A DNA stretch of 64,000 nt, from the NCBI RefSeq assembly GCF_008704995.1, contig NZ_CP023747.1, positions 4,619,501 to 4,683,500 on the forward strand, written 5' to 3'. The notes beneath the pieces are model-generated. The model worked only from the letters and a program-made list of their open reading frames with translations. It made no database searches and was not told the DNA's origin. Made by a program: the position numbers and the translations under genes. This DNA is from Streptomyces nodosus. Its GTDB lineage: Bacteria; Actinomycetota; Actinomycetes; Streptomycetales; Streptomycetaceae. Shown one piece after another: positions 9,365 to 18,316 of the stretch (its first letter is position 1; each line of letters starts with the position of its first letter).

Positions 9365-9513
9365 ACAGACGGCCGCCCGCCCCGAAAGGCAGTCGGGGCG
9401 GACGGTCTGCACCACCCTGCCAGATTCCCGGCGTGCTCTCGGCCGGCTCGACGCAGGGGACTTCTCACACACCCACGCACAGCACCTCCACGCATACCGT
9501 CAGGAGACTCTCG

Positions 9514-11505
9514 ATGCGTAGAACGCGCTCTACGGCCGCGCTCGTCGCCGCCGCCGTGGTGGCCGGTGGCCTCGCTCTGGCGAGCCCGGCGTCCGCCGAC
9601 CCCACCCCCGCCGGAACGTTCCGTCAGCTTGTCGGCGTGGGCTCCGACACCACCCAGGACGTGCTCAACGCCCTCGCCGGTGACGCCCCCGGTTACGCCG
9701 GCTCCGCCGTCAAGTCGGCGAGCGGCGCGGGCATCGCCTCGTACGACGCGGTCGAGCCCGGCACCGGCTCCACCACCTCCAAGATCAAGACCCGCACGGA
9801 CGGCCCGTCCTTCCTGCGCCCCAACGGCTCCGGCAAGGGCCGTCTCGCGCTGAGCATGTCGCTGACCGGCGACAAGTTCCCCGACGGCACCGGTGTCGCC
9901 GTCAAGGACCAGGTCGACTTCGCCCGCTCCTCCGGCGGCCCGAGCACCTCCGGCAACGCGCTCACCTACATCCCCTTCGCCCGGGACGCGGTCGGCGTCG
10001 CGGTGCGCGGCTCGGCCCTGGACACCCTGACGGTCGACCAGCTGCACGACATCTACGCGGGCAACCTCAAGCAGGTGAACGGCCAGGACGTCCACCCGTA
10101 CATCCCGCAGAACGGCTCCGGCACCCGCTCCTTCTTCCTCGGGACGCTCGGTCTCAACGACTCGACGATCGACCCCAAGATCCCGACCGTCCAGGAGAAC
10201 CAGGCCAACGACGCCGTCACCGTCGACGGCGCGCTGGTCCCCTTCTCCGTGGGCAGCTGGATCGCCCAGATCAACGGGGTCGCCCCGGACCACAGCAAGA
10301 CCGCCGCCAACGGCGGCGCCCACCTCGCCTCGGTGCAGCTGCCCGGCGGCAAGGGCGCCACCGACCCGGTGACGACCGTCGACGGCCGGCTCGAGCCGGT
10401 CCGCGGCTACTACGAGAACGCCACCTTCGGCCGGGACGTCTACAACGTCGTGCCCAGCCGGGCGATCGACCCCACCAGCATCTTCTTCGACAAGGACCTC
10501 TACGACGTCTTTGTCACCGACGGCGGCCACACCGCCAAAATCGCCACCGACGAGGCCCAGTCGGTCATCGCCGACTTCGGCTTCATGAACGAGTCGTACA
10601 ACGGCTCGGTCAACCCGGCCAAGCACGCCAAGCTCGGTGGTCTGGAGCAGTCGGGCATCGACAGCAAGGCGCCCGCCGCGCCGGCCCTCAAGGCCACGCC
10701 CGGCACCGGGAAGCTCGCGCTGACCTGGACCGCCCCGGCCGCCCCCGCCCTGCCGGTCACCGACTACCGGGTCACGCTGACCCGTGCGGACGGCACCGTC
10801 GTGGCGGCCAAGGACGTGCCGGTCGCGACCACGTCGTACACCTTCAGCGGTCTGGCCGACGGCAAGTACACCGCCACGGTCGCCGCCGCCAACCTCAACG
10901 GCACCGGTGCCCCCGCCACCTGGACCGGTACCGTCAACGTCAAGTCCGCGAGCACCACGAAGGCGACCGCCGCGGCGACCGCGTACGGCAAGACGCCGAA
11001 GGTCGCGGTCACCGTCACCGGCCCGAAGGGCGTCGTCCCCGGCGGCAAGGTGACGGTGAAGGAGGGCTCCACCACCCTCGGCACCGGCACCCTCAACTCC
11101 TCCGGCAAGGTCAGCGTCGGCCTGTCCAACCACCTCAAGGTCGCCACCCACAAGCTGACCGTCTCCTACGCCGGCGACAGCAAGCTCAACACGTCCTCGG
11201 CGACGGTCTCGCTCAAGATCACCAAGGCGGCGCCGGCGGTCTCCGTCACCCGGCCCGCCTCGGTCAAGCACACCGCCCGCGCCAAGGTCACCGTGAAGGT
11301 CACCGCGACCGGCACCACGCCGGCCGGCACCGTGCGCATCTACCAGGGCTCCAAGGTGATCGCCACCGGCACGCTGAAGTCCGGCAAGGTGACCATCACC
11401 CTGCCGAAGCTGAGCCGCGGCAAGCACACCCTGCGCGCCACCTACGCGGGTTCCTCGACCGTGAACTCCAAGAGCAGCGCCAACTTCACCATCAAGTCCA
11501 CCTGA
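9514..11505 (+). CDS. secreted PstS-like protein fused to FN3 and Ig-like repeats
   Basis: A 663-residue exported protein. The ATG at 9514 has a CAGGAGA ribosome site; the signal peptide is cut near ASA/DP (residue 29). The first 365 residues are PstS-like but divergent: GVGSDTTQDV takes the place of GAGST, and QNGSGTRSFF the place of RSDGSGT. Next is a fibronectin-III-like domain (about 388-475, beginning APALKATPGTGKLALTW) and two Ig-like repeats of the Big_3 type (about 480-570 and 575-663, each with a YAG(D/S)S motif near its end). There is no membrane anchor or sorting signal, so it is free or held by its Ig domains in the wall. In locus 2 the same binding domain is encoded alone and the Ig part is in a separate gene. 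Confidence 0.82.
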   Translation: MRRTRSTAALVAAAVVAGGLALASPASADPTPAGTFRQLVGVGSDTTQDVLNALAGDAPGYAGSAVKSASGAGIASYDAVEPGTGSTTSKIKTRTDGPSFLRPNGSGKGRLALSMSLTGDKFPDGTGVAVKDQVDFARSSGGPSTSGNALTYIPFARDAVGVAVRGSALDTLTVDQLHDIYAGNLKQVNGQDVHPYIPQNGSGTRSFFLGTLGLNDSTIDPKIPTVQENQANDAVTVDGALVPFSVGSWIAQINGVAPDHSKTAANGGAHLASVQLPGGKGATDPVTTVDGRLEPVRGYYENATFGRDVYNVVPSRAIDPTSIFFDKDLYDVFVTDGGHTAKIATDEAQSVIADFGFMNESYNGSVNPAKHAKLGGLEQSGIDSKAPAAPALKATPGTGKLALTWTAPAAPALPVTDYRVTLTRADGTVVAAKDVPVATTSYTFSGLADGKYTATVAAANLNGTGAPATWTGTVNVKSASTTKATAAATAYGKTPKVAVTVTGPKGVVPGGKVTVKEGSTTLGTGTLNSSGKVSVGLSNHLKVATHKLTVSYAGDSKLNTSSATVSLKITKAAPAVSVTRPASVKHTARAKVTVKVTATGTTPAGTVRIYQGSKVIATGTLKSGKVTITLPKLSRGKHTLRATYAGSSTVNSKSSANFTIKST

Positions 11506-11513
11506 CCCGCCCC

Positions 11514-11548
11514 GCCGGGGAGACCGCCGCGACGGCGGTCTCCCCGGC
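11514..11548. terminator. strong terminator hairpin before the sortase-fold gene
   Basis: GCCGGGGAGACCGCC and its exact complement enclose a five-base loop, beginning 9 bp after the stop of the Ig-fusion gene. A hairpin in the same relative position precedes the sortase-fold gene of locus 2. Confidence 0.7.
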
Positions 11549-11589
11549 GGCACCCGACACCCCAAGACCCATGAAGGAGGCGGGCCGCC

Positions 11590-12498
11590 GTGACGGTCGC
11601 CGTACAGACCACGCCCCGACGGGCCCTGCCCGGGACACCCGCCCGGAGCGTCCCGGCCGTCCGCCATCTCGCCCGGGGCGCCCTGCTCAGCCTCGCCGCC
11701 CTGCTGCTCGGCATCACCGCCCAGCTGCTGTTCCTCAGCGGCGTCCAGGAACGGGCCGCCCAGCACACGGCGTACGACGAACTGCGCAGCGCACTCGCCC
11801 TCGGCACGGCCCCGGTCTCCCAGACCGACCAGCAGGGCAGGCTGCTGGCGCCCGGTTCGCCGGTCGCCCTGATCGACATCCCCTCCCTCCAGGTGCGGCA
11901 GGTGGTCCTCGAGGGAACCGACTCCGCCGTCCTGACCGACGGCCCCGGCCACCGCAGGGACACCCCGATGCCCGGGCAGGCCGGCACCAGCGTGCTGATG
12001 GGGCGGGCGGCCGCGTACGGCGGTCCCTTCGGGCGGCTGGCCGACCTCGCCGAGGGCGACACCTTCAAGGTGACGACCGGTCAGGGCAAGGCGACGTACC
12101 GGGTCATCGGCGTACGACGGGCCGGAGACCCGGCGCCCGCCGCGGTGGCCCCCGGCAAGGGCCGTCTGGTGCTGGTCACGGCCACCGGCCCCCGCTACAT
12201 GGCGGACGGCGTGCTGCGTGTCGACGCCGAGCTGGTCTCCGAGACCTTCCAGACCCCGGCGGCCGTGATCCGCCCCGGCACGCTGCCGGAGGCCGAGCAG
12301 CCGCTGGCCAGCCCCGCCGGGGTGCCGTGGCCGCTGGTGATGTGGCTCCAGGCCCTGCTGGTGGCGTCCGTCGCCGCGGTATGGACCTGGCACCGCTGGG
12401 GCCGCCACCAGACATGGATCGTCTTCGTGCCGGCCGTCGCCGTGCTGGGCCTCCAGGTCGCCACCCGGACCACCGAACTGCTGCCCAACCTGACCTGA
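11590..12498 (+). CDS. sortase-fold membrane protein lacking catalytic His and Cys (locus 1)
   Basis: A 302-residue protein with the class E sortase outline: an N-terminal membrane segment (about 31-52), then IPSLQVRQVVLEG, GPGHRRDTPMPGQAG and YGGPFGRL, followed by two C-terminal membrane segments. In active sortases an AGH motif gives the catalytic His and TLxTC the catalytic Cys. Here these are MGR (Arg139) and VTATG (Ala198); only the Arg 12 residues further (Arg210) remains. The same changes, at the same spacing, occur in the locus 2 protein, so this looks like a conserved non-catalytic sortase relative. The GTG start has an AAGGAGG site 9 bases upstream. It sits between the binding proteins and pstB and may act as an assembly or docking subunit (inference). 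Confidence 0.78.
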   Translation: MTVAVQTTPRRALPGTPARSVPAVRHLARGALLSLAALLLGITAQLLFLSGVQERAAQHTAYDELRSALALGTAPVSQTDQQGRLLAPGSPVALIDIPSLQVRQVVLEGTDSAVLTDGPGHRRDTPMPGQAGTSVLMGRAAAYGGPFGRLADLAEGDTFKVTTGQGKATYRVIGVRRAGDPAPAAVAPGKGRLVLVTATGPRYMADGVLRVDAELVSETFQTPAAVIRPGTLPEAEQPLASPAGVPWPLVMWLQALLVASVAAVWTWHRWGRHQTWIVFVPAVAVLGLQVATRTTELLPNLT

Positions 12499-12536
12499 CC
12501 GCTTCCCCAGCCCAGCCGCGAACCGAGGTACCCGCC

Positions 12537-13409
12537 GTGACCGACACCATCGACTCCCTGACCGACACGGTCGTCCTGCCCGCCACCGCCACTGCCACCG
12601 CCGTCCCCGCCGCCCCGGACGGATCCCCGGCCGCTCCGGCGACGCTCGAGGCCCGCTCGGTGTCGGCCTGGTTCGGCAGCCACCAGGTGCTGAGCCGGGT
12701 GTCGCTGACGATGCCCGCCGGCCAGGTCACCGCCCTGATCGGCCCCTCCGGCTGCGGCAAGTCGACGTTCCTGCGCACCCTCAACCGCATGCACGAGCTG
12801 ATCCCGGCGGCGGCCCTCGCGGGCGAGGTGCTCTTCGAGGGCGAGGACATCTACGCCCCCGAGCGGCGCCTGACCGAGGCCCGGCGACGCATCGGGATGG
12901 TCTTCCAGAAGCCCAACCCGTTCCCCGCCATGTCGATCTACGACAACGTGGTGGCGGGTCTGCGCCTGACGGGCACGCGCGCGAGTCGCCGGACGAAGGA
13001 CGAACTGGTCGAGGAGTCCCTCACCCGCGCCGGCCTGTGGAAGGAGGTCAAGGACCGGCTCCGCCAGCCCGGCGGCGCGCTCTCCGGCGGCCAGCAGCAA
13101 CGTCTGTGCATCGCCCGCGCGCTGGCCGTACGCCCCCGGGTGCTGCTCATGGACGAACCGTGCTCGGCGCTCGACCCCACCTCCACCCGCCGGGTCGAGG
13201 AGACGATCCAGGAACTCGCCGGCCAGGTGACGGTCGTGATCGTCACCCACAACATGCAGCAGGCGGCCCGCGTCTCCGACCAGTGCGCCTTCTTCCTCGC
13301 CGAGCAGGGGACCCCCGGCGGCATCGTCGAGCACGGCCAGACCGACGACGTCTTCGGCACCCCGAAGGACCCCCGGACGGCGGACTACGTGGCGGGCCGC
13401 TTCGGCTGA
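12537..13409 (+). CDS. pstB: PstB-like phosphate ABC transporter ATPase of locus 1
   Basis: A 290-residue ATPase with Walker A GPSGCGKST, the PstB-type Q-loop GMVFQKPNPFPAMSIYDNV, signature LSGGQQQRL, Walker B VLLMDEPCSALDP and the switch motif VIVTHNMQQAARVSD. The first 33 residues are an Ala/Thr/Pro-rich extension compared with the usual 260-residue PstB. The chosen start is the GTG at 12537; the frame is open far upstream but that part overlaps the sortase-fold gene and is a shadow. It would power the PstC/PstA pair of this locus. The locus 2 homologue has exactly the same length. Confidence 0.93.
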   Translation: MTDTIDSLTDTVVLPATATATAVPAAPDGSPAAPATLEARSVSAWFGSHQVLSRVSLTMPAGQVTALIGPSGCGKSTFLRTLNRMHELIPAAALAGEVLFEGEDIYAPERRLTEARRRIGMVFQKPNPFPAMSIYDNVVAGLRLTGTRASRRTKDELVEESLTRAGLWKEVKDRLRQPGGALSGGQQQRLCIARALAVRPRVLLMDEPCSALDPTSTRRVEETIQELAGQVTVVIVTHNMQQAARVSDQCAFFLAEQGTPGGIVEHGQTDDVFGTPKDPRTADYVAGRFG

Positions 13410-13520
13410 CCCGGCCGCAGACCTCCAGAAGAAGGGATCACCGCAGGGCGCCTTCCGGGGCGCCGGGTGCGGGCCCCGAGGTCACTCCGTCGGCCCCCCT
13501 CACCACCCATACGGCCCCTT

Positions 13521-13538
13521 CGCCCGGAAAGCCGGGCG
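13521..13538. terminator. probable terminator at the end of locus 1
   Basis: CGCCCGG, AAAG loop, CCGGGCG, followed by AGTTTA, about 110 bp after the pstB stop. Short but the only hairpin followed by a T run in the gap. Confidence 0.45.
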
Positions 13539-13611
13539 AGTTTACCCGCCTCGGCCGCCGCTCATGCGGTGCGCGGCCCACTTTCTTCCCCTGACGGGCT
13601 GAAAGTTTTGT

Positions 13612-13638
13612 GATCGAGGGGAGATCGGCCCCTCGATC
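13612..13638. promoter_or_regulatory. inverted repeat upstream of the amidohydrolase gene
   Basis: GATCGAGGGG and CCCCTCGATC are perfectly paired around a 7-base loop and end 17 bp before the GTG start. Location suits an operator or a leader hairpin; no T tail follows, so a terminator is less likely. Confidence 0.4.
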
Positions 13639-13655
13639 GCCTTACCCTTCAAAGG

Positions 13656-14888
13656 GTGAACCAACTGATGTCCAGAGAGTCCGAGGCCGATCAACCCGGG
13701 GACGCCGTGCTCCCCGGCGCACTGCCCGAGGCGTTGCGCGCCGAACTCGTCGCCTTCCGCCGCGACCTCCATATGCATCCGGAGCTCGGCAACCAGGAAT
13801 TCCGTACGACCGCCGCGATCAAGGCCCGGCTGGAGCAGGAGGGGCTCGCCCCGCGCGTGCTCGACACCGGCACCGGCCTCATCTGTGACATCGGCGACCC
13901 GGACGGCGCACGCCCCATGCTGGCGCTGCGCGCCGACATCGACGCGCTCCCCATCCCCGACGCCAAGGCCCACTGCGCCTACCGCTCCACCGTGCCCGAC
14001 CGCGCCCACGCCTGCGGCCACGACGTGCACACCACGGTGGTGCTCGGCGCCGGGCTCGTCCTCGCCGGACTGCACCGTGAGGGCCGGCTGCCGCAGCCGG
14101 TGCGGCTGATCTTCCAGCCGGCCGAGGAGATCCTCCCGGGCGGCGCCACCGACGCCATCGAGTCCGGGGCCCTGGAGGGCGTCGGACGGATCATCGGGGT
14201 GCACTGCGACCCGAAGGTCGACGCGGGGCGCATCGGGCTGCGGCACGGCCCCATCACCTCCGCCTGCGACCGGCTGGAGGTCGCCCTGGACGGCGCGGGC
14301 GGCCACACCGCGCGCCCCCATCTCACCACCGACCTGGTCACGGCCGCCGCGCGCGTCGCCACCGAGGTGCCGTATCTGGTGGGGCGCCGCGTCGACGCCC
14401 GCAGCGGGCTCGCGGTCACCTGGGGGCGCATCGAGTCCGGGCACGCCTGCAATGTCATCCCCCAGCACGCCGAACTCTCCGGGACCGTGCGCTGCCTGGA
14501 CCTCGACGCCTGGCGGCAGGCGCCCGACCTGGTGCATGCGGCGATCGACGAGATCGCGGACCTCTACCGGGCCAAGTCCGAGATCAACTACATCCGGGGC
14601 GTTCCGCCGGTCGTCAACGACCTGGTGGTCACCGAACTGCTGCGCGACGCCATGGCCGCCCGCCGCGGAGCCCACTCCGTCGAGGACACCGAACAGAGCC
14701 TCGGCGGCGAGGACTTCTCCTGGTACCTGGAGCAGGTGCCCGGCGCCATGGCCCGCCTCGGGGTCCGCCGGCCGGGCGACCGCACCGTGCGCGACCTCCA
14801 CCAGGGCGACTTCGACGTGGACGAGCACGCCATCACGGTCGGCGTGGAGCTGTTCACGGCGGCGGCTCTGCTGGGCGCGGAGCGGTAG
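13656..14888 (+). CDS. M20-family amidohydrolase/peptidase
   Basis: A 410-residue cytoplasmic metal hydrolase of the M20D (aminoacylase/hippurate hydrolase) group. It carries the early RRDLHMHPELGNQE block, HACGHDVHTT (metal ligands), the catalytic-base PAEEILPGG loop and the late GGEDFSWYLEQVPG block. The central lid domain begins near residue 200. Substrate is likely an N-acyl amino acid or similar amide, not predictable further. It starts at the GTG at 13656; an in-frame ATG at 13668 is an equally possible start. It stands alone between locus 1 and the first BMP lipoprotein gene. Confidence 0.88.
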   Translation: MNQLMSRESEADQPGDAVLPGALPEALRAELVAFRRDLHMHPELGNQEFRTTAAIKARLEQEGLAPRVLDTGTGLICDIGDPDGARPMLALRADIDALPIPDAKAHCAYRSTVPDRAHACGHDVHTTVVLGAGLVLAGLHREGRLPQPVRLIFQPAEEILPGGATDAIESGALEGVGRIIGVHCDPKVDAGRIGLRHGPITSACDRLEVALDGAGGHTARPHLTTDLVTAAARVATEVPYLVGRRVDARSGLAVTWGRIESGHACNVIPQHAELSGTVRCLDLDAWRQAPDLVHAAIDEIADLYRAKSEINYIRGVPPVVNDLVVTELLRDAMAARRGAHSVEDTEQSLGGEDFSWYLEQVPGAMARLGVRRPGDRTVRDLHQGDFDVDEHAITVGVELFTAAALLGAER

Positions 14889-14958
14889 GAGACCAGCTTT
14901 TCCGGACGGTCGGCACAAATCGATAACAGCCGTGAGGAACCCCGTTCCCCTCCCCTCT

Positions 14959-14970
14959 CTACGCGCGTTA
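14959..14970. promoter_or_regulatory. candidate operator CTACGCGCGTTA before the first BMP gene
   Basis: Ten of twelve bases match the palindrome CTACGCGCGTAG. An identical 14-base copy (TCTACGCGCGTTAC) lies upstream of the second BMP gene, and exact palindromes lie before the transporter operon, deoC and the purine nucleoside phosphorylase gene. Confidence 0.6.
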
Positions 14971-15052
14971 CTGTGCGCCGGAACTCGCCGCGGTGGCGGC
15001 GGGTCGGGGATGCGGTCCGGTGACGGTCCGTGGGGACGAAGGGGTGCTTGCT

Positions 15053-16126
15053 TTGCGTCTGAACTCTCGGAGGACGAGATTCTCCCAAGCTGCGGTGACC
15101 GTCGCGGTCATCGCCCTCGCGGCTGCCGGCTGCGGCAAGTCCAGCACGGAGTCGGGCGGGGGCTCGGACAAGAGCTCCTCCGGCTACTCGGGCAAGGGCA
15201 TCGGCCTGGCGTACGACATCGGCGGCAAGGGAGATCAGTCCTTCAACGACGCCGCGTACTCCGGTTTCGAGAAGGCCGACAAGGAATTCAAGATCGGCGG
15301 CCGGGACGTCGAGCCGCAGGACGGCGAGTCCGACGCGGACAAGGTGCAGCGTCTGGACCAGCTGGCGAAGTCGGGTTACAACCCGATCATCGGTGTCGGT
15401 TTCGTGTACGCGCCCGCCGTGAAGCAGGTGGCGGCCAAGTACCCCAAGGTCACCTTCGGCATCATCGACGACGAAACGGTCCAGGCGAAGAACGTCGCCG
15501 ACCTGGTGTTCCATGAGGAGCAGGCGTCCTATCTGGCCGGTGTCGCGGCGGCCAAGGCCACCAAGAAGAACCACATCGGGTTCATCGGCGGTGTGGACAT
15601 CCCGCTCATCCACAAGTTCGAGGCGGGCTTCGTCCAGGGTGCCAAGTCGGTCGACCCGAAGATCAAGATCGAGTCGCAGTATCTGACCCAGACGCCTCAG
15701 GAGGGCGGTTTCTCCAGCCCCGACAAGGGTGAGAACGCCGCGAACGGTCAGATCGACACGGGCGCCGATGTGATCTACCAGGCCGCCGGTCTGTCCGGTC
15801 AGGGCGTCATCAAGGCCGCCGCCGAGCACAAGGTGTGGGCCATCGGCGTCGACTCCGACCAGTACGAGCAGAGCGCGCTGGCCAAGTACAAGGACTACAT
15901 CCTCGGTTCGGCCCTGAAGAACGTCGGCGGGGCCGTCTACGAACTGACCAAGTCGGTGGTGGAGGGCAAGCCGCTGTCCGGTGAGGTGCGCGGCGACCTC
16001 GCCTCGGGCGGTGTGGGCTTCGCGGACTCCAACCCGAAGTACCGGGCCATGAAGGACGTCGTCGCGGCGGTCGACAAGGCCAAGCAGGACATCATCGACG
16101 GCAAGGTCACCGTCGCCACCAAGTGA
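15053..16126 (+). CDS. BMP-family nucleoside-binding lipoprotein 1
   Basis: A 357-residue lipoprotein of the BMP/PnrA family, the receptors of nucleoside ABC importers. The signal peptide ends in LAAAGC with the lipid-bearing Cys27. The mature domain shows GIGLAYDIGGKGDQSFND, PQDGESDADKVQRL, YNPIIGVGFVYA, FGIIDDE and WAIGVDSDQYEQ, the ligand-binding blocks of the family. The start is taken as the TTG at 15053 because AAGGGG ends 8 bases upstream; the GTG at 15044 is too close to that site. The second BMP gene (17195) is nearly the same protein. The candidate operator upstream suggests control by a nucleoside-responsive repressor. Confidence 0.88.
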   Translation: MRLNSRRTRFSQAAVTVAVIALAAAGCGKSSTESGGGSDKSSSGYSGKGIGLAYDIGGKGDQSFNDAAYSGFEKADKEFKIGGRDVEPQDGESDADKVQRLDQLAKSGYNPIIGVGFVYAPAVKQVAAKYPKVTFGIIDDETVQAKNVADLVFHEEQASYLAGVAAAKATKKNHIGFIGGVDIPLIHKFEAGFVQGAKSVDPKIKIESQYLTQTPQEGGFSSPDKGENAANGQIDTGADVIYQAAGLSGQGVIKAAAEHKVWAIGVDSDQYEQSALAKYKDYILGSALKNVGGAVYELTKSVVEGKPLSGEVRGDLASGGVGFADSNPKYRAMKDVVAAVDKAKQDIIDGKVTVATK

Positions 16127-16177
16127 ACCGGCGCCCGGTGAGCCGTGCCCACGGCCACCGGGAGACCATCGAGGGGG

Positions 16178-16212
16178 AGCCCCCGGCCCGATGCGGGCCC
16201 GGGGGCTTTCTC
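16178..16212. terminator. terminator after BMP gene 1
   Basis: AGCCCCCGGCCCG and CGGGCCCGGGGGCT pair with one bulged base around ATG, then TTCTC. It begins 52 bp after the stop. Confidence 0.7.
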
Positions 16213-16253
16213 ATCCGCTCCTCACCCACCGGCTCTCGCGAGGTCGTCCCCGT

Positions 16254-16862
16254 ATGCGCACGCTGCCCCTTGTGTCGTTAACCGTCGTCTCGGCTGCCGC
16301 CGTGGGAATCGGCGGTCCCCTCCTCGATGCATCCGCCGGCCCATGGGCAAGGGCGCTCGGGGCGGCCCTGGTCGCCGGCTGGTGTTACGCGGCCATCCCC
16401 TTTTGCCTCGGCATGGCCGGCACATCCAAAGTGAAGGCCGCCGTCGTCGGCACGACCGCCTTGCTCATCACGGTGGTCCTCTACTACTCGACCAAGGCCG
16501 CGCAGGGCGATTTCAGGACGGTCGATCTCTCGGAGACCAGTGGCAGAGAGTTCTTCTCATGGGGCCAATTCGCCGGTATGACGCTGTATTGGTGCCTCGC
16601 GGGCCTGATCCTGGGACCGCCTCTCGGCCTGGCGGGCCGGATGGCGCGCCAAGGCGCGATTCGCCTCCCGTTTCAACTCCTCGTCCCCGTCATCACACTT
16701 GCCGAGACGATGATGCGGTTGCAGGTCGAAGCGTCCATGGCCTCATCTCCGGTGGTGTGGGCCTGGGAGTCCGTTCGTGCGACATCGATTGCACTGATCG
16801 TGCTTCTCATCGGCGTGGCGGCATGGAAAAAAGCACAATCGTCATTTCCCCGCGCAACGTGA
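16254..16862 (+). CDS. unrecognised integral membrane protein
   Basis: A 202-residue protein with five or six hydrophobic segments (about residues 4-20, 28-48, 55-75, 100-122, 135-155, 175-193) and no motif I recognise. The ATG at 16254 is preferred because an earlier in-frame ATG falls inside the terminator loop of the previous gene. Base use is less GC-biased than in its neighbours (for example near 16270 and 16825-16855), which hints at later arrival between the two BMP genes. The C terminus is AAWKKAQSSFPRAT. Nothing in the sequence shows a function. Confidence 0.6.
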   Translation: MRTLPLVSLTVVSAAAVGIGGPLLDASAGPWARALGAALVAGWCYAAIPFCLGMAGTSKVKAAVVGTTALLITVVLYYSTKAAQGDFRTVDLSETSGREFFSWGQFAGMTLYWCLAGLILGPPLGLAGRMARQGAIRLPFQLLVPVITLAETMMRLQVEASMASSPVVWAWESVRATSIALIVLLIGVAAWKKAQSSFPRAT

Positions 16863-17194
16863 CGGCTGAGTGACCCCACGTATGAAGGGGCCGCCTGCTC
16901 GGTCGCTCGGTCGCCTTCTCGGCGGCGGCAGCCAGGTGGCGGCGGGCGGTGGCGGCCACGGGGTGGACGGCGTCCGGGCCGCCCCGGCCTCGGGCTATGG
17001 TGCCGCGCAGGTGCCCCGGTCAGGGGCCCCTCGGGCCCGCCGCAGGGGGAGTCGCCCGTACCAAGGGCCCACCAAGGGTTCAAAACGGTCGCATAACACT
17101 CTGGCAAGGTGGGGTTCTCTGGTATGTCTACGCGCGTTACGCTGCGGCGGAACCAGCGCCTGGTTGAGGCGCTTGCACAAAGGAGTCACGTTCC
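16863..17194. other. 332-bp gap holding the second BMP promoter region
   Basis: No gene is supported here. The first 200 bases are GC-rich without clear coding character. The last 110 bases hold the candidate operator at 17128-17139 and an AAAGGAG ribosome site about ten bases before the BMP gene 2 start. Confidence 0.6.
17128..17139. promoter_or_regulatory. candidate operator CTACGCGCGTTA before the second BMP gene
   Basis: Same sequence, including flanks TCTACGCGCGTTAC, as the copy at 14959. It is 55 bp upstream of the BMP gene 2 start, a position suited to repression at or just after the promoter. Confidence 0.6.
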
Positions 17195-18244
17195 ATGCGC
17201 CGGGTGTCCCGTATCGCGGTCGCGAGTGTCGCGACCGCAGCTCTCGCTGTCACCGTATCCGCTTGTGGCGGTAGCTCGTCCAGTTCTTCCGCCGGGGACG
17301 GCAAGAGCAAGGGCATAGGCCTTGCCTACGACGTCGGCGGCAAGGGCGACCAGTCCTTCAACGACGCCGCGTTCTCGGGCCTGCAGAAGGCCGAGAAGGA
17401 TCTCGGCGTGAGCGGCCGGGACATCGAGCCGCAGGACGGCGAGTCCACCGCGGACAAGGTGCAGCGCCTGGAGCAGCTGGCGAAGTCGGGTTACAACCCG
17501 ATCATCGGTGTCGGTTTTGTGTACGCGCCTGCCGTCAAGCAGGTCGCGGCCAAGTACCCGAAGGTCACCTTCGGCATCATCGACGACGACACGGTCCAGG
17601 CCAAGAACGTCGCCGACCTGGTCTTCCACGAGGAGCAGGCGTCCTATCTGGCCGGTGTCGCGGCGGCCAAGGCCACCAAGAAGAACCACATCGGGTTCAT
17701 CGGTGGCGTGGACATCCCGCTCATCCACAAGTTCGAGGCCGGCTACATCCAGGGCGCCAAGTCGGTCAACCCGAAGATCAAGATCGAGTCGCAGTATCTG
17801 ACCCAGACCGCCGAGGAGGGCGGCTTCTCCAGCCCCGACAAGGGCGAGAACGCCACCAACGGTCAGATCGACGCGGGCGCCGATGTGATCTACCACGCGG
17901 CCGGTCTGTCCGGTCAGGGTGTCATCAAGGCCGCCGCCGAGCACAAGGTGTGGGCCATCGGCGTCGACTCCGACCAGTACGAGCAGAGCGCGCTGGCGAA
18001 GTACAAGGACTCCATCCTGACCTCGGCGCTCAAGAACGTCCAGGGCGCGGTGTACGACCTGGCCAAGTCCGTCATCAAGGACGGCAAGCCGCAGACCGGT
18101 GTGATCCGCGGCTCCCTGGACAACGGCGGCGTCAGCCTGGCGGACTCCAACCCGGCCTTCAAGGACAACGCCGACCTCCAGGCCGCGCTGAAGAAGGCCG
18201 AGCAGGGCATCAAGGACGGCAGCATCAAGGTCAACGCCTCCTGA
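17195..18244 (+). CDS. BMP-family nucleoside-binding lipoprotein 2
   Basis: A 349-residue lipoprotein of the BMP/PnrA family with signal peptide ending VTVSAC (Cys24). Its ligand-binding blocks match BMP 1 almost residue for residue from GIGLAYDVGGKGDQSFND to WAIGVDSDQYEQ; the differences cluster in the N-terminal linker and the last 80 residues. The ATG follows an AAAGGAG site. It precedes the ABC transporter genes by 283 bp and is probably the main receptor of that importer, with BMP 1 as an alternative receptor of altered specificity (inference). Confidence 0.92.
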   Translation: MRRVSRIAVASVATAALAVTVSACGGSSSSSSAGDGKSKGIGLAYDVGGKGDQSFNDAAFSGLQKAEKDLGVSGRDIEPQDGESTADKVQRLEQLAKSGYNPIIGVGFVYAPAVKQVAAKYPKVTFGIIDDDTVQAKNVADLVFHEEQASYLAGVAAAKATKKNHIGFIGGVDIPLIHKFEAGYIQGAKSVNPKIKIESQYLTQTAEEGGFSSPDKGENATNGQIDAGADVIYHAAGLSGQGVIKAAAEHKVWAIGVDSDQYEQSALAKYKDSILTSALKNVQGAVYDLAKSVIKDGKPQTGVIRGSLDNGGVSLADSNPAFKDNADLQAALKKAEQGIKDGSIKVNAS

Positions 18245-18278
18245 CGTCCGCGGCGGTCGTTCCGGGGCCCGGGGCTCC

Positions 18279-18316
18279 GGGTGTCCCGGCTCCGGTATCA
18301 CGATGCCGGGACACCC
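18279..18316. terminator. terminator after BMP gene 2
   Basis: GGGTGTCCCGGC pairs perfectly with GCCGGGACACCC over a 14-base loop, 35 bp after the stop. It partly separates the receptor gene from the transporter operon. Confidence 0.6.

Noticed and set aside
6035..9472. A very long minus-strand open frame (1145 codons) opposite the large surface protein
   Set aside because: It is rich in Arg, Gly and Ala, without a recognisable domain, and runs antisense to a gene with clear signal peptide and homologue; GC-rich codon bias on the plus strand creates such frames.
9139..12408. Minus-strand frame of 1089 codons over the Ig-fusion and sortase-fold genes
   Set aside because: Low complexity of GC-shadow type; it spans two terminators and several plus-strand genes with family matches.
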